32,291 nt of DNA from Clostridiales bacterium (GCA_029012085.1 JAQXLK010000116.1:1-32291); one strand, 5' to 3'. Positions 18,380-26,834 are shown, counted from the stretch's first letter. A program made the numbers and translations. Notes: generated from the letters alone by a model not told the origin.

Positions 18380-18620
18380 CGGACGCTCCGGATGTCATAA
18401 TATTGTTTCCAACCGGGCACGCTTGCGCTTAGTTACGTGCGTAGTGGTACATAAGCAAGGTAACACTATGCCCACTAGGTTCGAAAGTACCTCACCAAGT
18501 GGGCAAGTGTACTTTCGTACTAAGCTCGAAAAAACCTCGCTAAGTACTCAATGCAAGTACCAACGGACGTAAATAGCCCTTATGGAAAACAATTTTATGA
18601 CACCCGGAGCTGTGAACTGG
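18380..18620. repeat. Palindrome-bounded element with internal hairpins (copy B)
   Basis: The terminal inverted arms are 18385-18410 and 18584-18610; they match with two mismatches and one gap. The outer ends CGGACGCTC (18380-18388) and GAGCTGTGAACTG (18607-18619) are those of copy A at 15554-15626. About 170 bp lie between the arms, with internal hairpins such as TAGTGGTAC / GTAACACTA and CGAAAGTAC / GTACTTTCG. No coding frame is convincing. It looks like a non-autonomous palindromic element or a structured RNA. Confidence 0.75.
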
Positions 18621-18748
18621 CAACCGTTTAAAAATTTTAACTTTATTGGAATTAGAGCTGTGAATTGGCAACCACGAAAATAGTTAAGTTCATTAGAAAT
18701 AGAGCTGTGAACTGGTAAAATAGAAAAATAATCAGTTTCATAAGATGT
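18607..18748 (+). repeat. Three tandem degenerate 47-48 bp repeats
   Basis: GAGCTGTGAAYTGG recurs at 18607, 18655 and 18702, giving periods of 48 and 47 bp. The first two units extend to GAGCTGTGAAYTGGCAACC. The rest of each unit is AT-rich and only loosely conserved (AACTTTATTGGAATTA, AAGTTCATTAGAAATA, CAGTTTCATAAGATG). The first unit is the right end of copy B. Confidence 0.8.
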
Positions 18749-18810
18749 AAAAAGATTATAAATAATAAGTGGATTTTAGCTTATTTTCTACAAGTTCTAC
18801 GGAAATACGG

Positions 18811-18839
18811 TTGACGAACCATCAATCTATCGTTACAAT
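18811..18839 (+). promoter_or_regulatory. Promoter of fhs-folD
   Basis: TTGACG (18811-18816) and TACAAT (18834-18839) are 17 bp apart. A direct repeat GTTACAAT overlaps and follows the -10. The start codon is about 53 nt downstream. I see no THF riboswitch. Confidence 0.75.
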
Positions 18840-18892
18840 GGTTACAATTTTATAATTATATAAAATACGAAAGGAATAATAAGGAGGCTCAT

Positions 18893-20560
18893 ATGAAGAC
18901 AGATATTCAGATTGCACAGGAAGCAGAAATGGTACACATCAGAGAGGTTGCAAAGAAATTAGATATTGCAGAAGAGGAATTAGACCTTTATGGCAAGTAT
19001 AAGGCAAAGCTTTCAGATGAACTGATTAAGCGGATTGAGAACAATAAGGATGGAAAGCTTGTTTTGGTGACGGCAATCAATCCAACACCGGCAGGTGAAG
19101 GTAAGACAACGGTTACTGTTGGACTTGGACAGGCACTTGGTAAAATGGGTAAAAAGGCATCCATTGCACTTCGTGAGCCATCTTTAGGACCTTGTTTTGG
19201 TATTAAAGGCGGTGCTGCAGGTGGTGGATATGCCCAGGTAGTACCGATGGAAGATTTGAATCTTCATTTTACAGGAGATTTTCATGCGATTACTTCTGCA
19301 AATAACCTTTTAGCAGCAATGCTTGATAATCATATCCAGCAGGGAAATGCACTTCATATCGATACAAGACAGATTGTATGGAAGAGATGTATGGATATGA
19401 ATGACCGTGTCCTTCGTAATATTGTGGTAGGACTGGGAAGCAAGATGGATGGTTATGTGAGAGAAGATCATTTTGTAATTTCTGTAGCTTCAGAGATTAT
19501 GGCAATCCTTTGTCTTGCAAATGATATGGAAGATTTAAAGGATAAGCTTGGAAAGATTATTGTTGCTTATTCCGTTGAGGGTAATCCGGTAACTGCTAAG
19601 GATTTGAAGGCAGTAGGTGCTATGGCTGCACTTTTAAAGGATGCTATTAAGCCAAATATGATTCAGACATTAGAGCATACACCTGCATTTGTACATGGTG
19701 GTCCTTTTGCGAATATTGCTCATGGTTGTAACTCTGTACGTGCTACAAAGCTTGCATTAAAGCTTTCAGATATTGTGGTAACAGAGGCAGGTTTTGGTGC
19801 AGATTTGGGTGCAGAGAAGTTTATGGATATTAAATGTCGTAAAGCAGGTCTTGCACCGGATGCAATTGTGTTAGTGGCTACTGTCAGAGCATTAAAGTAC
19901 AATGGCGGTGTTGCAAAGGCAGACTTATCTAATGAGAATGTAGAGGCTTTGAAGAAGGGTATCGTGAACCTTGAAAAGCATATTGAGAATCTGCAGCAGT
20001 ATGGTGTACCAATTGTTGTAACCCTCAATCAGTTTATTACCGATTCTGAAGCAGAGTTATCCTTTGTGAAAGAGTTTGTTGAGAATATGGGCTGTGATTT
20101 TGCACTTGCTAAGGTTTGGGAAAAAGGCGGCGAAGGCGGTCTGGAATTAGCAGAGAAAGTGGTTGATGTATTAGAGAATAAGAAGGCTGATTTCAAGATG
20201 CTCTATGAAGATGATATGTCTTTGGAAGATAAGATTAAGACCATTGCTACTAAGATTTATGGTGCAAATGGTGTAAATTATACTGCGGCAGCAAAGAAAC
20301 AGCTTGATAAGATTACAGAGCTTGGTTATGGTAATCTGCCAGTATGTATGGCAAAGACACAGTATTCATTGTCTGATGATCAGACAAAGTTAGGACGTCC
20401 TACAGATTTCGATATCAGTGTAAGAGACGTTTATGTGAATGCAGGTGCCGGATTTGTAGTAGCAATCACAGGTTCCATCATGACTATGCCGGGACTTCCA
20501 AAGGTTCCTGCTGCAGAAGGAATTGATGTGGTGGATGACAAGATTACAGGATTGTTCTAG
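18893..20560 (+). CDS. fhs: Formate-tetrahydrofolate ligase
   Basis: This enzyme makes 10-formyl-THF from formate, THF and ATP, feeding one-carbon metabolism and, in acetogens, the methyl branch of the Wood-Ljungdahl pathway. The 555-residue protein is full length. It shows the family P-loop in [20 protein letters not shown] (PAGEGKTT at 66-73), then [32 protein letters not shown], and [13 protein letters not shown], all close to the family pattern. AAGGAGG lies six bases before the ATG. folD follows after 18 bp, an obvious operon that converts formate to methylene-THF. No other acetogenesis genes are in the window, so a role in purine, serine and formylmethionine supply is the safer reading. 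Confidence 0.98.
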   Translation: MKTDIQIAQEAEMVHIREVAKKLDIAEEELDLYGKYKAKLSDELIKRIENNKDGKLVLVTAINPTPAGEGKTTVTVGLGQALGKMGKKASIALREPSLGPCFGIKGGAAGGGYAQVVPMEDLNLHFTGDFHAITSANNLLAAMLDNHIQQGNALHIDTRQIVWKRCMDMNDRVLRNIVVGLGSKMDGYVREDHFVISVASEIMAILCLANDMEDLKDKLGKIIVAYSVEGNPVTAKDLKAVGAMAALLKDAIKPNMIQTLEHTPAFVHGGPFANIAHGCNSVRATKLALKLSDIVVTEAGFGADLGAEKFMDIKCRKAGLAPDAIVLVATVRALKYNGGVAKADLSNENVEALKKGIVNLEKHIENLQQYGVPIVVTLNQFITDSEAELSFVKEFVENMGCDFALAKVWEKGGEGGLELAEKVVDVLENKKADFKMLYEDDMSLEDKIKTIATKIYGANGVNYTAAAKKQLDKITELGYGNLPVCMAKTQYSLSDDQTKLGRPTDFDISVRDVYVNAGAGFVVAITGSIMTMPGLPKVPAAEGIDVVDDKITGLF

Positions 20561-20578
20561 TTTGTAAGGAGGGATACT

Positions 20579-21427
20579 ATGGCACAGTTAATTGACGGTA
20601 AGGCAATCAGCAAGCAGATTAAAGATGAATTAAAGGAAAAGGTAGCAGCATTAAAGGCAGAAGGAAAAGAGATTGGAATGGCTGTTATCCAGGTTGGAAA
20701 TGATCCAGCTTCCTCTGTGTATGTTGGCAATAAGAAAAAAGCCTGTGAATATATCGGTATTCGTTCTGAAAGCTATGAGCTTCCGGAGGAGACAACACAG
20801 GAAGAGTTGATTTCTTTAATTGAAAGATTGAATCAGGATGATAAGATTCATGGTATTTTAGTTCAGTTGCCGGTTCCAAAGCATATTGATGAAGATACAG
20901 TTATTAAGGCTATTTCTCCGAAGAAAGATGTAGATGGATTTCATCCACAAAGTGTGGGAGCATTAAGCATCGGACAGCCGGGATTTGTATCCTGTACACC
21001 TGCAGGAATTATACAGCTGTTAAAGAGAAGCGGTGTGGAGATTGAAGGAAAAGAGTGTGTGGTAATCGGACGAAGCAACATTGTAGGTAAACCAATGGCG
21101 TTATTGCTTTTAAGAGAAAATGGAACCGTAACCATCACTCATTCTAAGACAAAGGATTTAAAGGAGGTTTGCAAGAGAGCGGATATTTTAGTGGTAGCTA
21201 TCGGCAGACCGAAGATGATAGATGCTTCTTATGTGAAAGAGGGAGCAGTTGTTATTGATGTGGGAATCCACAGAAATGAGAATAACAAGCTTTGCGGTGA
21301 TGTGGACTTTGATAGTGTAGAGCCAGTTGCTTCTGCCATTACCCCGGTACCGGGTGGTGTAGGTCCGATGACCATTGCAATGCTTATGAATAACTGTGTG
21401 GAAGCTGCAACTATGTTTGACAAGTAA
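20579..21427 (+). CDS. folD: Bifunctional methylene-THF dehydrogenase / methenyl-THF cyclohydrolase
   Basis: FolD interconverts methylene-, methenyl- and 10-formyl-THF. The 282-residue length is standard. The active-site tyrosine and lysine are seen in [12 protein letters not shown] (Y48, K52), with VQLPVP (Q96) and the KDVDGFHP motif at about 116-123. The nucleotide-binding segment is [14 protein letters not shown] (161-174), and the closing motif [14 protein letters not shown] is intact. AGGAGGG precedes the ATG. It is cotranscribed with fhs, giving the complete formate-to-methylene-THF segment. Confidence 0.97.
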   Translation: MAQLIDGKAISKQIKDELKEKVAALKAEGKEIGMAVIQVGNDPASSVYVGNKKKACEYIGIRSESYELPEETTQEELISLIERLNQDDKIHGILVQLPVPKHIDEDTVIKAISPKKDVDGFHPQSVGALSIGQPGFVSCTPAGIIQLLKRSGVEIEGKECVVIGRSNIVGKPMALLLLRENGTVTITHSKTKDLKEVCKRADILVVAIGRPKMIDASYVKEGAVVIDVGIHRNENNKLCGDVDFDSVEPVASAITPVPGGVGPMTIAMLMNNCVEAATMFDK

Positions 21428-21547
21428 ATGAATATAGAAACAGTTTTGTGTGAGGACAGAGTCATAAAGATTTGTGCATAGAAAATAAAGCAAATTCGAA
21501 TCAGTCTCGTTAAGGAGACGAGAAGAAATATAGATTGGAGTCAGAAA

Positions 21548-22873
21548 ATGATTCAGATTTTATTTGTGTCCCTTGGCTGTGACAAGAATCTGGTAGATAG
21601 CGAGGTCATGCTTGGTTTATTGCAGGATAAGGGATATTCCATAACAAATGAAGAAAAGGAAGCAGATGTTGCAGTAATCAATACCTGCTGTTTTATTCAT
21701 GATGCAAAGGAAGAAAGTATTGAGAATATCATTGAAGTGGGGAAATTAAAGCAGACAGGGAAGCTAAAAGCATTGATTGTTACCGGATGTCTGGCGCAGC
21801 GTTATAAGGACGAGATTCACAAAGAACTACCGGAGGTAGATGCTATTCTTGGTACCACCAGTACCGAGTCTATTGTAGAGGCAGTGGAAGAGGTATTAAA
21901 GGGCAAAGGATATGACCATTTTGAAGATATTGATTATCTTCCTCCAAGCCATGAAAAGCGTGTAATTACATCAGGAACTTATATGGGATATTTAAAGATT
22001 GCGGAAGGCTGTAACAAGCATTGTACCTATTGCATTATTCCGAAGGTTCGTGGAAACTTCCGGAGTGTACCAATGGAGGATCTAGTAGCACAGGCAAGAT
22101 ATCTTGTATCAAACGGTATTACAGAGATTTGTCTGGTGGCGCAGGAAACGACATTATATGGTGTTGACATATATGGAGAAAAGAGGCTTCCGGAATTATT
22201 GAGAAAGCTTTCTGAGATTGAAGATTTGGAATGGATTCGGCTGTTATACTGTTATCCGGAAGAGATTACCAAAGAGCTGATTGCAGAGATGAAGGACAAT
22301 CCGAAAGTATGTCATTATATTGATATGCCATTACAGCATTGTGAAAATGATGTATTACGCCGTATGGGACGCCGGACAACGAAGGAAGAGATTAAACAGA
22401 CCATAGAATATATCAGAAGTGAGATACCGGATATTGTTCTTCGAACTTCTCTGATTGCAGGCTTTCCGGGGGAAACACAGGAAGAACATGAAGCACTGTT
22501 AGAATTTATCGATGAAGTGGAATTTAACCATTTAGGGGTATTTACTTACTCACCAGAGGAGGATACACCTGCTGCCGGATTTGAGAATCAGGTGGAGGAA
22601 GCGGTAAAAGAGCAGTGGCGGGATGAAATTATGGAGCTTCAGCAGGAGATTTCCTATGATTTGAATTCTACCATGGTTGGAAAGACACTTAAGGTGATTG
22701 TGGAAGGATATCTGTATAAAGAGCAGATGTATGTGTGTCGTTCCTATATGGATGCACCGGACATTGACGGCTGTGTGTTTGTTGCTTCGGAGGATGAGCT
22801 GTTAACGGGAGATTTTATTGAAGTGACAATTACTGATTTTAATGAATATGATTTGATAGGAGAAATACGATGA
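21548..22873 (+). CDS. rimO: Ribosomal protein S12 methylthiotransferase RimO
   Basis: RimO adds a methylthio group to a conserved aspartate of ribosomal protein S12. The 441-residue protein has the N-terminal MTTase domain with cluster cysteines C11 (SLGCDKN), C47 (NTCCFIHDAKEES) and C81 (VTGCLAQRY). The radical SAM core is CNKHCTYC (C155, C159, C162), and a C-terminal TRAM domain covers about the last 65 residues. SLGCDKNLVDSE and the short IPKVRGNFRS segment favour RimO over MiaB. TGGAG lies seven bases before the ATG. The stop codon overlaps the pgsA start (ATGA), so the two are translationally coupled. Confidence 0.95.
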   Translation: MIQILFVSLGCDKNLVDSEVMLGLLQDKGYSITNEEKEADVAVINTCCFIHDAKEESIENIIEVGKLKQTGKLKALIVTGCLAQRYKDEIHKELPEVDAILGTTSTESIVEAVEEVLKGKGYDHFEDIDYLPPSHEKRVITSGTYMGYLKIAEGCNKHCTYCIIPKVRGNFRSVPMEDLVAQARYLVSNGITEICLVAQETTLYGVDIYGEKRLPELLRKLSEIEDLEWIRLLYCYPEEITKELIAEMKDNPKVCHYIDMPLQHCENDVLRRMGRRTTKEEIKQTIEYIRSEIPDIVLRTSLIAGFPGETQEEHEALLEFIDEVEFNHLGVFTYSPEEDTPAAGFENQVEEAVKEQWRDEIMELQQEISYDLNSTMVGKTLKVIVEGYLYKEQMYVCRSYMDAPDIDGCVFVASEDELLTGDFIEVTITDFNEYDLIGEIR

Positions 22874-23445
22874 ATTTACCAAATAAACTTACTATTTTGA
22901 GAACGGTTTTGATTCCATTTTTTTTAGTGGCATTATTGTGTGATGTGAATTATGGCGGTTTTATTCCATACGGTAACTGGATTGCATTGGCTATATTTGC
23001 TGTTGCCTCCATTACTGATATGTTGGATGGTAAGATTGCAAGAAAATATAATCTTGTCACAAACTTTGGAAAGTTCATGGATCCATTAGCAGACAAGCTG
23101 CTGGTTTCTTCTGCGATGATTGCATTTATTGAGCTTGGAAGAATTCCTTGCTGGATTGTCATTTTAATTATTGCAAGAGAGTTTATTATTAGTGGTTTCA
23201 GACTGGTGGCAGCGGATAATGGAGTTGTTATTGCTGCAGGTATCTGGGGAAAGATTAAAACTGCAGAGCAGATGGTGATGCTTTGTATTCTGATTGCTGA
23301 TTTTGGAAGTGTTTTCGAGGCAGCAGCAGATGGAATTCATCTTTTTGAAAATGTTTTGATTTATCTTGCTTTGATTCTCACAATTGTATCGTTAATTGAT
23401 TATCTGGTTCATAATAAGGGTGTGTTGGCGGAGAATGATAAGTAA
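22870..23445 (+). CDS. pgsA: CDP-diacylglycerol-glycerol-3-phosphate 3-phosphatidyltransferase
   Basis: PgsA makes phosphatidylglycerol phosphate, the committed step to phosphatidylglycerol. The 191-residue membrane protein starts MNLPNKLTILRTVLIPFF as usual. It carries the full CDP-alcohol phosphotransferase motif, D-G-x2-A-R-x8-G-x3-D-x3-D, as D53-G54, A57-R58, G67, D71 and D75. About five membrane helices follow. It overlaps rimO by four bases. No terminator is visible after it, and the next gene pair seems to have its own promoter. Confidence 0.95.
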   Translation: MNLPNKLTILRTVLIPFFLVALLCDVNYGGFIPYGNWIALAIFAVASITDMLDGKIARKYNLVTNFGKFMDPLADKLLVSSAMIAFIELGRIPCWIVILIIAREFIISGFRLVAADNGVVIAAGIWGKIKTAEQMVMLCILIADFGSVFEAAADGIHLFENVLIYLALILTIVSLIDYLVHNKGVLAENDK

Positions 23446-23488
23446 TGATGGACAGTAATGTTTCAAAAGAATAATGGGTGACATGTAG

Positions 23489-23517
23489 TGTACAAAAATC
23501 GGATTTTAAGTTATACT
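23489..23517 (+). promoter_or_regulatory. Possible promoter of the toxin-antitoxin pair
   Basis: TGTACA (23489-23494) and a good TATACT (23512-23517) are 17 bp apart, about 30 nt before the antitoxin ATG. Confidence 0.5.
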
Positions 23518-23547
23518 ATATATAACAAAAAGGAAGAAGGTGTTTGT

Positions 23548-23784
23548 ATGTTAGCTTTACAAGGGTATTATGATGGGAATACAGTGCAGCCATTGGAAAA
23601 GATTCAGGCAAAGAAAAATCAGAAATTGATTATAACGATATTGGATGAATTTATACAGGAAGTGCCGGAAACTACAATGCATTCTGCTAGAGGTTTACTT
23701 TCGGAATATGCAAATCTTGAGTTGATGAAAGAAGAGAAGTCTGCTTGGGAAAAGGCGGTGATAGAAAAGTATGGTAATACTTGA
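23548..23784 (+). CDS. Putative antitoxin of a PIN-domain toxin-antitoxin pair
   Basis: A 78-residue protein, MLALQGYYDGNTVQPLEKIQ, then a QKLIITILDEF strand and an acidic, helical C-terminal part (SARGLLSEYANLELMKEEKSAWEKAV). The short beta start with a YYDGNTVQPLE pattern, followed by a partner-binding tail, fits antitoxins that accompany PIN toxins in Firmicutes. I cannot name the family for certain. The ATG at 23548 was chosen because GGAAGAAGG lies just upstream; an earlier in-frame ATG (23488) would start upstream of the -10 element. It overlaps the toxin gene by 14 bases, the usual coupled arrangement. If typical, it also represses its own promoter together with the toxin. Confidence 0.75.
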   Translation: MLALQGYYDGNTVQPLEKIQAKKNQKLIITILDEFIQEVPETTMHSARGLLSEYANLELMKEEKSAWEKAVIEKYGNT

Positions 23785-24136
23785 TGCAAATATGATTTTA
23801 CGCTATTTGTTAAATGATAATGAAAAAATGGCAGAAGAAGCAGAGAAAATTATTCGTGAGGGTTCTGTACAGGTGACAATAGAAGTTCTTGCAGAGGTTG
23901 TATATGTTTTGAAGGGAGTATATTCTATTGAACGGGGTACAATAAAGACAAGTATGTTAGTTTTTTTATCTGAGGTTCAGATGATTGATATAGAAGTTGT
24001 TAAGCTTGGATTAGAAACGTATGCTGAACAGAATTTGGACTTTGTGGATTGTATATTATATGCATATAATAGAGTAAAAGGATATGAAATAAAAACTTTT
24101 GATAAGAAATTGAAGAGGTTATTGGAAAATAAGTAA
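23771..24136 (+). CDS. PIN-domain ribonuclease toxin (VapC-like)
   Basis: A 121-residue PIN-domain protein. The acidic metal-binding set is present: D5 in VILDANMILRYLL, an acidic residue in the helix VTIEVLAEVVYVL (E38 or E42), D93 in LDFVDCILYAY (D90 is an alternative) and D111 in IKTFDKKLKRL. PIN toxins cut RNA with Mg2+, often tRNA or rRNA sites; the target here is unknown. It starts inside the antitoxin gene and is followed by a long terminator hairpin. The cassette lies between the conserved pgsA end and a decayed gene, a typical insertion point for mobile stabilisation modules. Confidence 0.88.
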   Translation: MVILDANMILRYLLNDNEKMAEEAEKIIREGSVQVTIEVLAEVVYVLKGVYSIERGTIKTSMLVFLSEVQMIDIEVVKLGLETYAEQNLDFVDCILYAYNRVKGYEIKTFDKKLKRLLENK

Positions 24137-24159
24137 TGATTTCATTGCTAGGTTAAAGA

Positions 24160-24210
24160 GGCTTCAGTTCGGTATTTTATAATATATAATACCGGGTTGG
24201 AGCTTTTCTT
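24160..24210 (+). terminator. Terminator after the toxin-antitoxin pair
   Basis: GGCTTCAGTTCGGTATT (24160-24176) pairs with AATACCGGGTTGGAGCT (24188-24204) to give a 17-bp stem including several G-U pairs. It is followed by TTTCTT. Confidence 0.8.
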
Positions 24211-24719
24211 GGCTGTCACTGTTTATACAGGGTACAGCAAAAGATAGTGTTGTGTTGTTGATGGTGGCAGCTAGTATTGTTATTCGGATATTTGAAAAGA
24301 AACTGGGGAGACTTGCAAAATATTTATATATTTCCATTATGCCTGTCTTTGGAGCAGTCGTGATTTTTTTTGCAAATGATGGTAAATTTGGGGCAATGAT
24401 TCTGTTCCCAAAGTCTTATCTAAAGATGGACAGTCTGGTAATCTGGATATTTATTGGTATTGTTTATGTTCTAGCTTTACTTGTTGCAGTAGTGATTACA
24501 ACCAGAACGTATGAATTGAAGAATATCGTAACAATCAAAGATGATTTGCTGGTCTCTATGAAGAAATTGGAATCCATATCAGAACAGGCTGCGGAAAGAA
24601 CAGCAGAGATCAGTACTTCTACGGGAGAGCAGGTGGCAGGCGTGGAAAAGATTATTCATTCTATGGAAAATGTACAAAATGGAATAGAACATTTGTCTGT
24701 AATATTGAATAACAGATAG
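24183..24719 (+). pseudogene. Decayed membrane receptor, probably a chemoreceptor remnant
   Basis: The frame is open from 24183 to the stop at 24717-24719 and reads as protein before any plausible start: YIIPGWSFSWLSLFIQGTAK runs directly into DSVVLLMVAASIVIRIFEKK. No ribosome binding site precedes the GTG at 24252 or the ATG at 24261. Three or four hydrophobic helices are followed by a cytoplasmic coiled coil (SEQAAERTAEISTSTGEQVA). This is the layout of a multi-helix-sensor methyl-accepting chemotaxis protein, but it stops before any signalling tip. The junction FGAM-ILFPKSYL may hide an internal deletion. A terminator overlaps its 5' end. I read it as truncated at both ends; a small expressed membrane protein cannot be excluded. 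Confidence 0.6.
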
Positions 24720-25042
24720 GTATATCATATCGTGCAGAGTGGAGAAGCAGAAAGGTATAATGTGTTTCATGTTCTGATGCTGATGAGACATGCCAAAGAC
24801 GATATATCTGTATGACATTATGGAAATAAAAAAGAAACGAGCAACCTTTTCCAGTCGGATGACCTTACTCAGCAGAAGAACCCATTTCTTTTATCTAAAT
24901 CATAAAGGGATATGTCAGTTTTGTCAACCTTCAATTTTTGTTATTTTAAGCATATTTTAAGAAATTAAATCCTCTTTTGGTTAATACAAAAGAAAATTTG
25001 TTTATAAAATAATAATTATTCTCATTTTCTATTCCGTTTTCC
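24720..25042. other. AT-rich gap without a gene
   Basis: These 323 bases contain no convincing frame. The first part may be residual sequence of the decayed receptor. An inverted repeat occurs at 24830-24892, and the rest up to the promoter at 25043 is A/T-rich. I looked for a c-di-GMP riboswitch because an HD-GYP-type gene follows, and did not find the consensus. Confidence 0.5.
24830..24892. repeat. Inverted repeat enclosing a possible structured RNA
   Basis: AAAAGAAA (24830-24837) and TTTCTTTT (24885-24892) enclose about 47 nt containing GAGCAACC, CCAGTCGGATGACC and CTCAGCAG. Read on the minus strand it would end in a T run, like a weak terminator. I cannot assign a known RNA family. Confidence 0.35.
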
Positions 25043-25071
25043 TTGACGTTTTTTGTCAAAAATTGTATTAT
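25043..25071 (+). promoter_or_regulatory. Promoter at the head of the HD-GYP/TasA-like locus
   Basis: TTGACG (25043-25048) and TATTAT (25066-25071) are 17 bp apart. Transcription would start near 25078, on the ribosome binding site AGGGGG (25078-25083), leaving a leader of only about 10 nt. Confidence 0.65.
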
Positions 25072-25088
25072 ATACTGAGGGGGACACT

Positions 25089-25796
25089 ATGATTGTATAT
25101 GATAAAGAGGACATGAAAAAAACAAAAGAGGGCTGTTATCCAACACTTTCCTGCCTGTATAGTATTATACCAAGAGATGTCAGATTACATATGGAACGGG
25201 TTGGTGTATATGCAAAGGTATTCTATGAATATTTGGAGCAGCAGCATCCTGAGCTTGTAGCACCCCTTAATCATGAGATAGATGACTGCATACAGGATCT
25301 TTATACTTTGCATGACGTTGGACGTGCCTTTGTTCCAGTACGGTTTCAGAATAAAGCCGGCGGATTGACGGATGAAGAGTTTGAGCAGGTGAAAAAGCAT
25401 ACAATATTGACAGCAGATACACTGGATAGTGTGTATAAGCTGCCCTTTACAGATATAGTCAAGATGCATTTATATAACATATCTATGTATCACCATGAGA
25501 AATATGATGGTACGGGATATCCCTTTGGTATACAGGGTGAACAGATACCAATTGAGGCAAGGATTTGCTCCCTGGCGGATGCATTTGACGGAATGACAAG
25601 CTGGAAGCCATATCGAAAGAATATGGGCTTGGATACTGTAAAGCGGATTATATTGGAAGAGGCGGGAAAACAATTTCAGCCTACACTTTCGTTGGCATTT
25701 GTGGAATGTATCGATAATATGCCAATGGATATGGATGCTTCATGGGAAGCACAGGCGGGACAATATTTCAGTAAGGAGAAAGATATTTTCAGATAG
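25089..25796 (+). CDS. HD-GYP-type c-di-GMP phosphodiesterase-like protein
   Basis: A 235-residue stand-alone HD-GYP domain. Metal and substrate motifs are mostly intact: H75-D76 in LHDVGR, H104 in KKHT, H135-H136-E137, then DGTGYP (140-145) and IPIEARICSLADAFDGMT (153-170). The usual HDxGK is HDVGR here, with Lys replaced by Arg. This is unusual for a family in which active members hydrolyse c-di-GMP. There is no receiver or membrane domain. The start was taken as the ATG at 25089 with AGGGGG six bases upstream; a TTG at 25053 lies inside the promoter. The next gene begins 32 bp after the stop, suggesting one transcript with the surface-protein locus and hence a signalling role there (inference). 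Confidence 0.85.
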   Translation: MIVYDKEDMKKTKEGCYPTLSCLYSIIPRDVRLHMERVGVYAKVFYEYLEQQHPELVAPLNHEIDDCIQDLYTLHDVGRAFVPVRFQNKAGGLTDEEFEQVKKHTILTADTLDSVYKLPFTDIVKMHLYNISMYHHEKYDGTGYPFGIQGEQIPIEARICSLADAFDGMTSWKPYRKNMGLDTVKRIILEEAGKQFQPTLSLAFVECIDNMPMDMDASWEAQAGQYFSKEKDIFR

Positions 25797-25828
25797 GGAA
25801 TAACAATTTACCGGCAGGGTGATAAAAT

Positions 25829-26779
25829 ATGGCAGGTAGAAAGAAGGGTAAAAAGGAACAACTGAATATAGATACAAGTTCTGCGAAATCTGTACAGAGA
25901 CAGTACCGGCGGATGGAGCGAAGTTCCAAGTTCTGGAATAAAATTGATCCGGCAAACAAGTTCAGGCATTGGTATTTGGGAACGGCGAGTTTGACAAGAA
26001 GCTTGTTTCGTGTGGTTGCGGCCTGGCAGACTATTGTTATATTGGTAAGTGTTTTGGTGACTTTATACATATTGGCAGCATTTTATACAGGAAAAGGAGA
26101 ATTCGTTATTAAGTTAGACCGTCCTATGGCGGATGAGGGATTTCTTCTTTCGGAAAATCAGGATTTTAGTGATTTTCTTGTTACTTTACGGGACGATGCA
26201 GTAGAGGATGCAACGAATATATCCATTTATGATATTGCAAAGGATGTAATGGATGTGGATGGTAAGCATAATGGAGCCAATTATGTAGCTTATACCTTTT
26301 ATTTGAAGAATAAGACGACACAGGCGCATGATTACCATTATGAGTTATCCGTACAAAGTACTGCAAAGAATGCAGATACCGCAACGTGGGTAATGGTATT
26401 TAAGAATGGCAAACAACAGATATTTGCCCAGGAAAATGATGGCGGTTATGCAGAATGTCTGTATAGCAAGTGGGAATTTCCATTTATGGAATATGCCGAG
26501 GACCCGAAAGTTCAATCGGTGGTTGAGGATGCCAATAAAGCACATGTAACGGATGAAATGATGGAGTACCATGAATTCACCCAGGTGGAAGGTCTTTACC
26601 AGTTAGAAACCCTTCCATGGGCAGCAAAGGATTTGGTCTGTACGGGAAGCCGTCAGGAAATGCAGCCGGATGAGACGGATAAATATACCGTAGTTATCTG
26701 GTTAGAAGGAGATGACCCGAACTGTAAGGATGATATACTAGGCGGGCATGTGGAGATGACGATGCGGTTTATGTATTAG
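25829..26779 (+). CDS. One-helix membrane protein with TasA-like C-terminal motif
   Basis: A 316-residue protein I cannot assign to a named family. It has a basic cytoplasmic N-terminus (MAGRKKGKK, about 60 residues), one membrane helix at about 64-85 (WQTIVILVSVLVTLYILAAF) and a roughly 230-residue outer domain that looks beta-rich. The last 31 residues, with VVIWLEGDDPNCKDDI at 288-303, match the end of the next gene's product (LYIWIEGTDPQCGNEI), so the two are probably related in fold. It could be a membrane anchor or assembly base for the secreted subunit. The N-terminus is too long and basic for a normal cleaved signal. AGGGTGAT precedes the ATG. It lies 32 bp after the HD-GYP gene. Confidence 0.8.
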   Translation: MAGRKKGKKEQLNIDTSSAKSVQRQYRRMERSSKFWNKIDPANKFRHWYLGTASLTRSLFRVVAAWQTIVILVSVLVTLYILAAFYTGKGEFVIKLDRPMADEGFLLSENQDFSDFLVTLRDDAVEDATNISIYDIAKDVMDVDGKHNGANYVAYTFYLKNKTTQAHDYHYELSVQSTAKNADTATWVMVFKNGKQQIFAQENDGGYAECLYSKWEFPFMEYAEDPKVQSVVEDANKAHVTDEMMEYHEFTQVEGLYQLETLPWAAKDLVCTGSRQEMQPDETDKYTVVIWLEGDDPNCKDDILGGHVEMTMRFMY

Positions 26780-26834
26780 AATTAAAACAGGAAGTCCTGT
26801 TCAATATAAAATAATTAGGAAAGGATGAGGAAGA

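Larger units (their letters stand above)
18354..18892. other. Non-coding region between ftsK and fhs, rich in repeats
   Basis: These 539 bases hold no convincing gene. They contain a palindrome-bounded element (18380-18620), three tandem 47-48 bp repeats (18607-18748) and the fhs promoter (18811-18839). A 72-codon open frame over 18354-18572 lies inside the hairpin-rich element, has no ribosome binding site of its own and no recognisable protein pattern. Confidence 0.7.

Noticed and set aside
18354-18572. 72-codon open frame after ftsK
   Set aside because: It lies in the hairpin-rich palindromic element, starts at the ftsK stop without its own ribosome binding site, and its translation has no protein-like pattern.
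18607-18748. CRISPR-like array
   Set aside because: Only three degenerate units, with repeat cores of 14-19 bp and partly conserved spacers, and no cas genes nearby.
18620-18892. THF riboswitch before fhs
   Set aside because: The expected conserved junction and pseudoknot sequences were not seen; the region holds tandem repeats and a plain promoter.
24830-24900. Possible c-di-GMP riboswitch upstream of the HD-GYP gene
   Set aside because: The conserved core of c-di-GMP-I or -II aptamers is not present, and a promoter lies between this segment and the gene.
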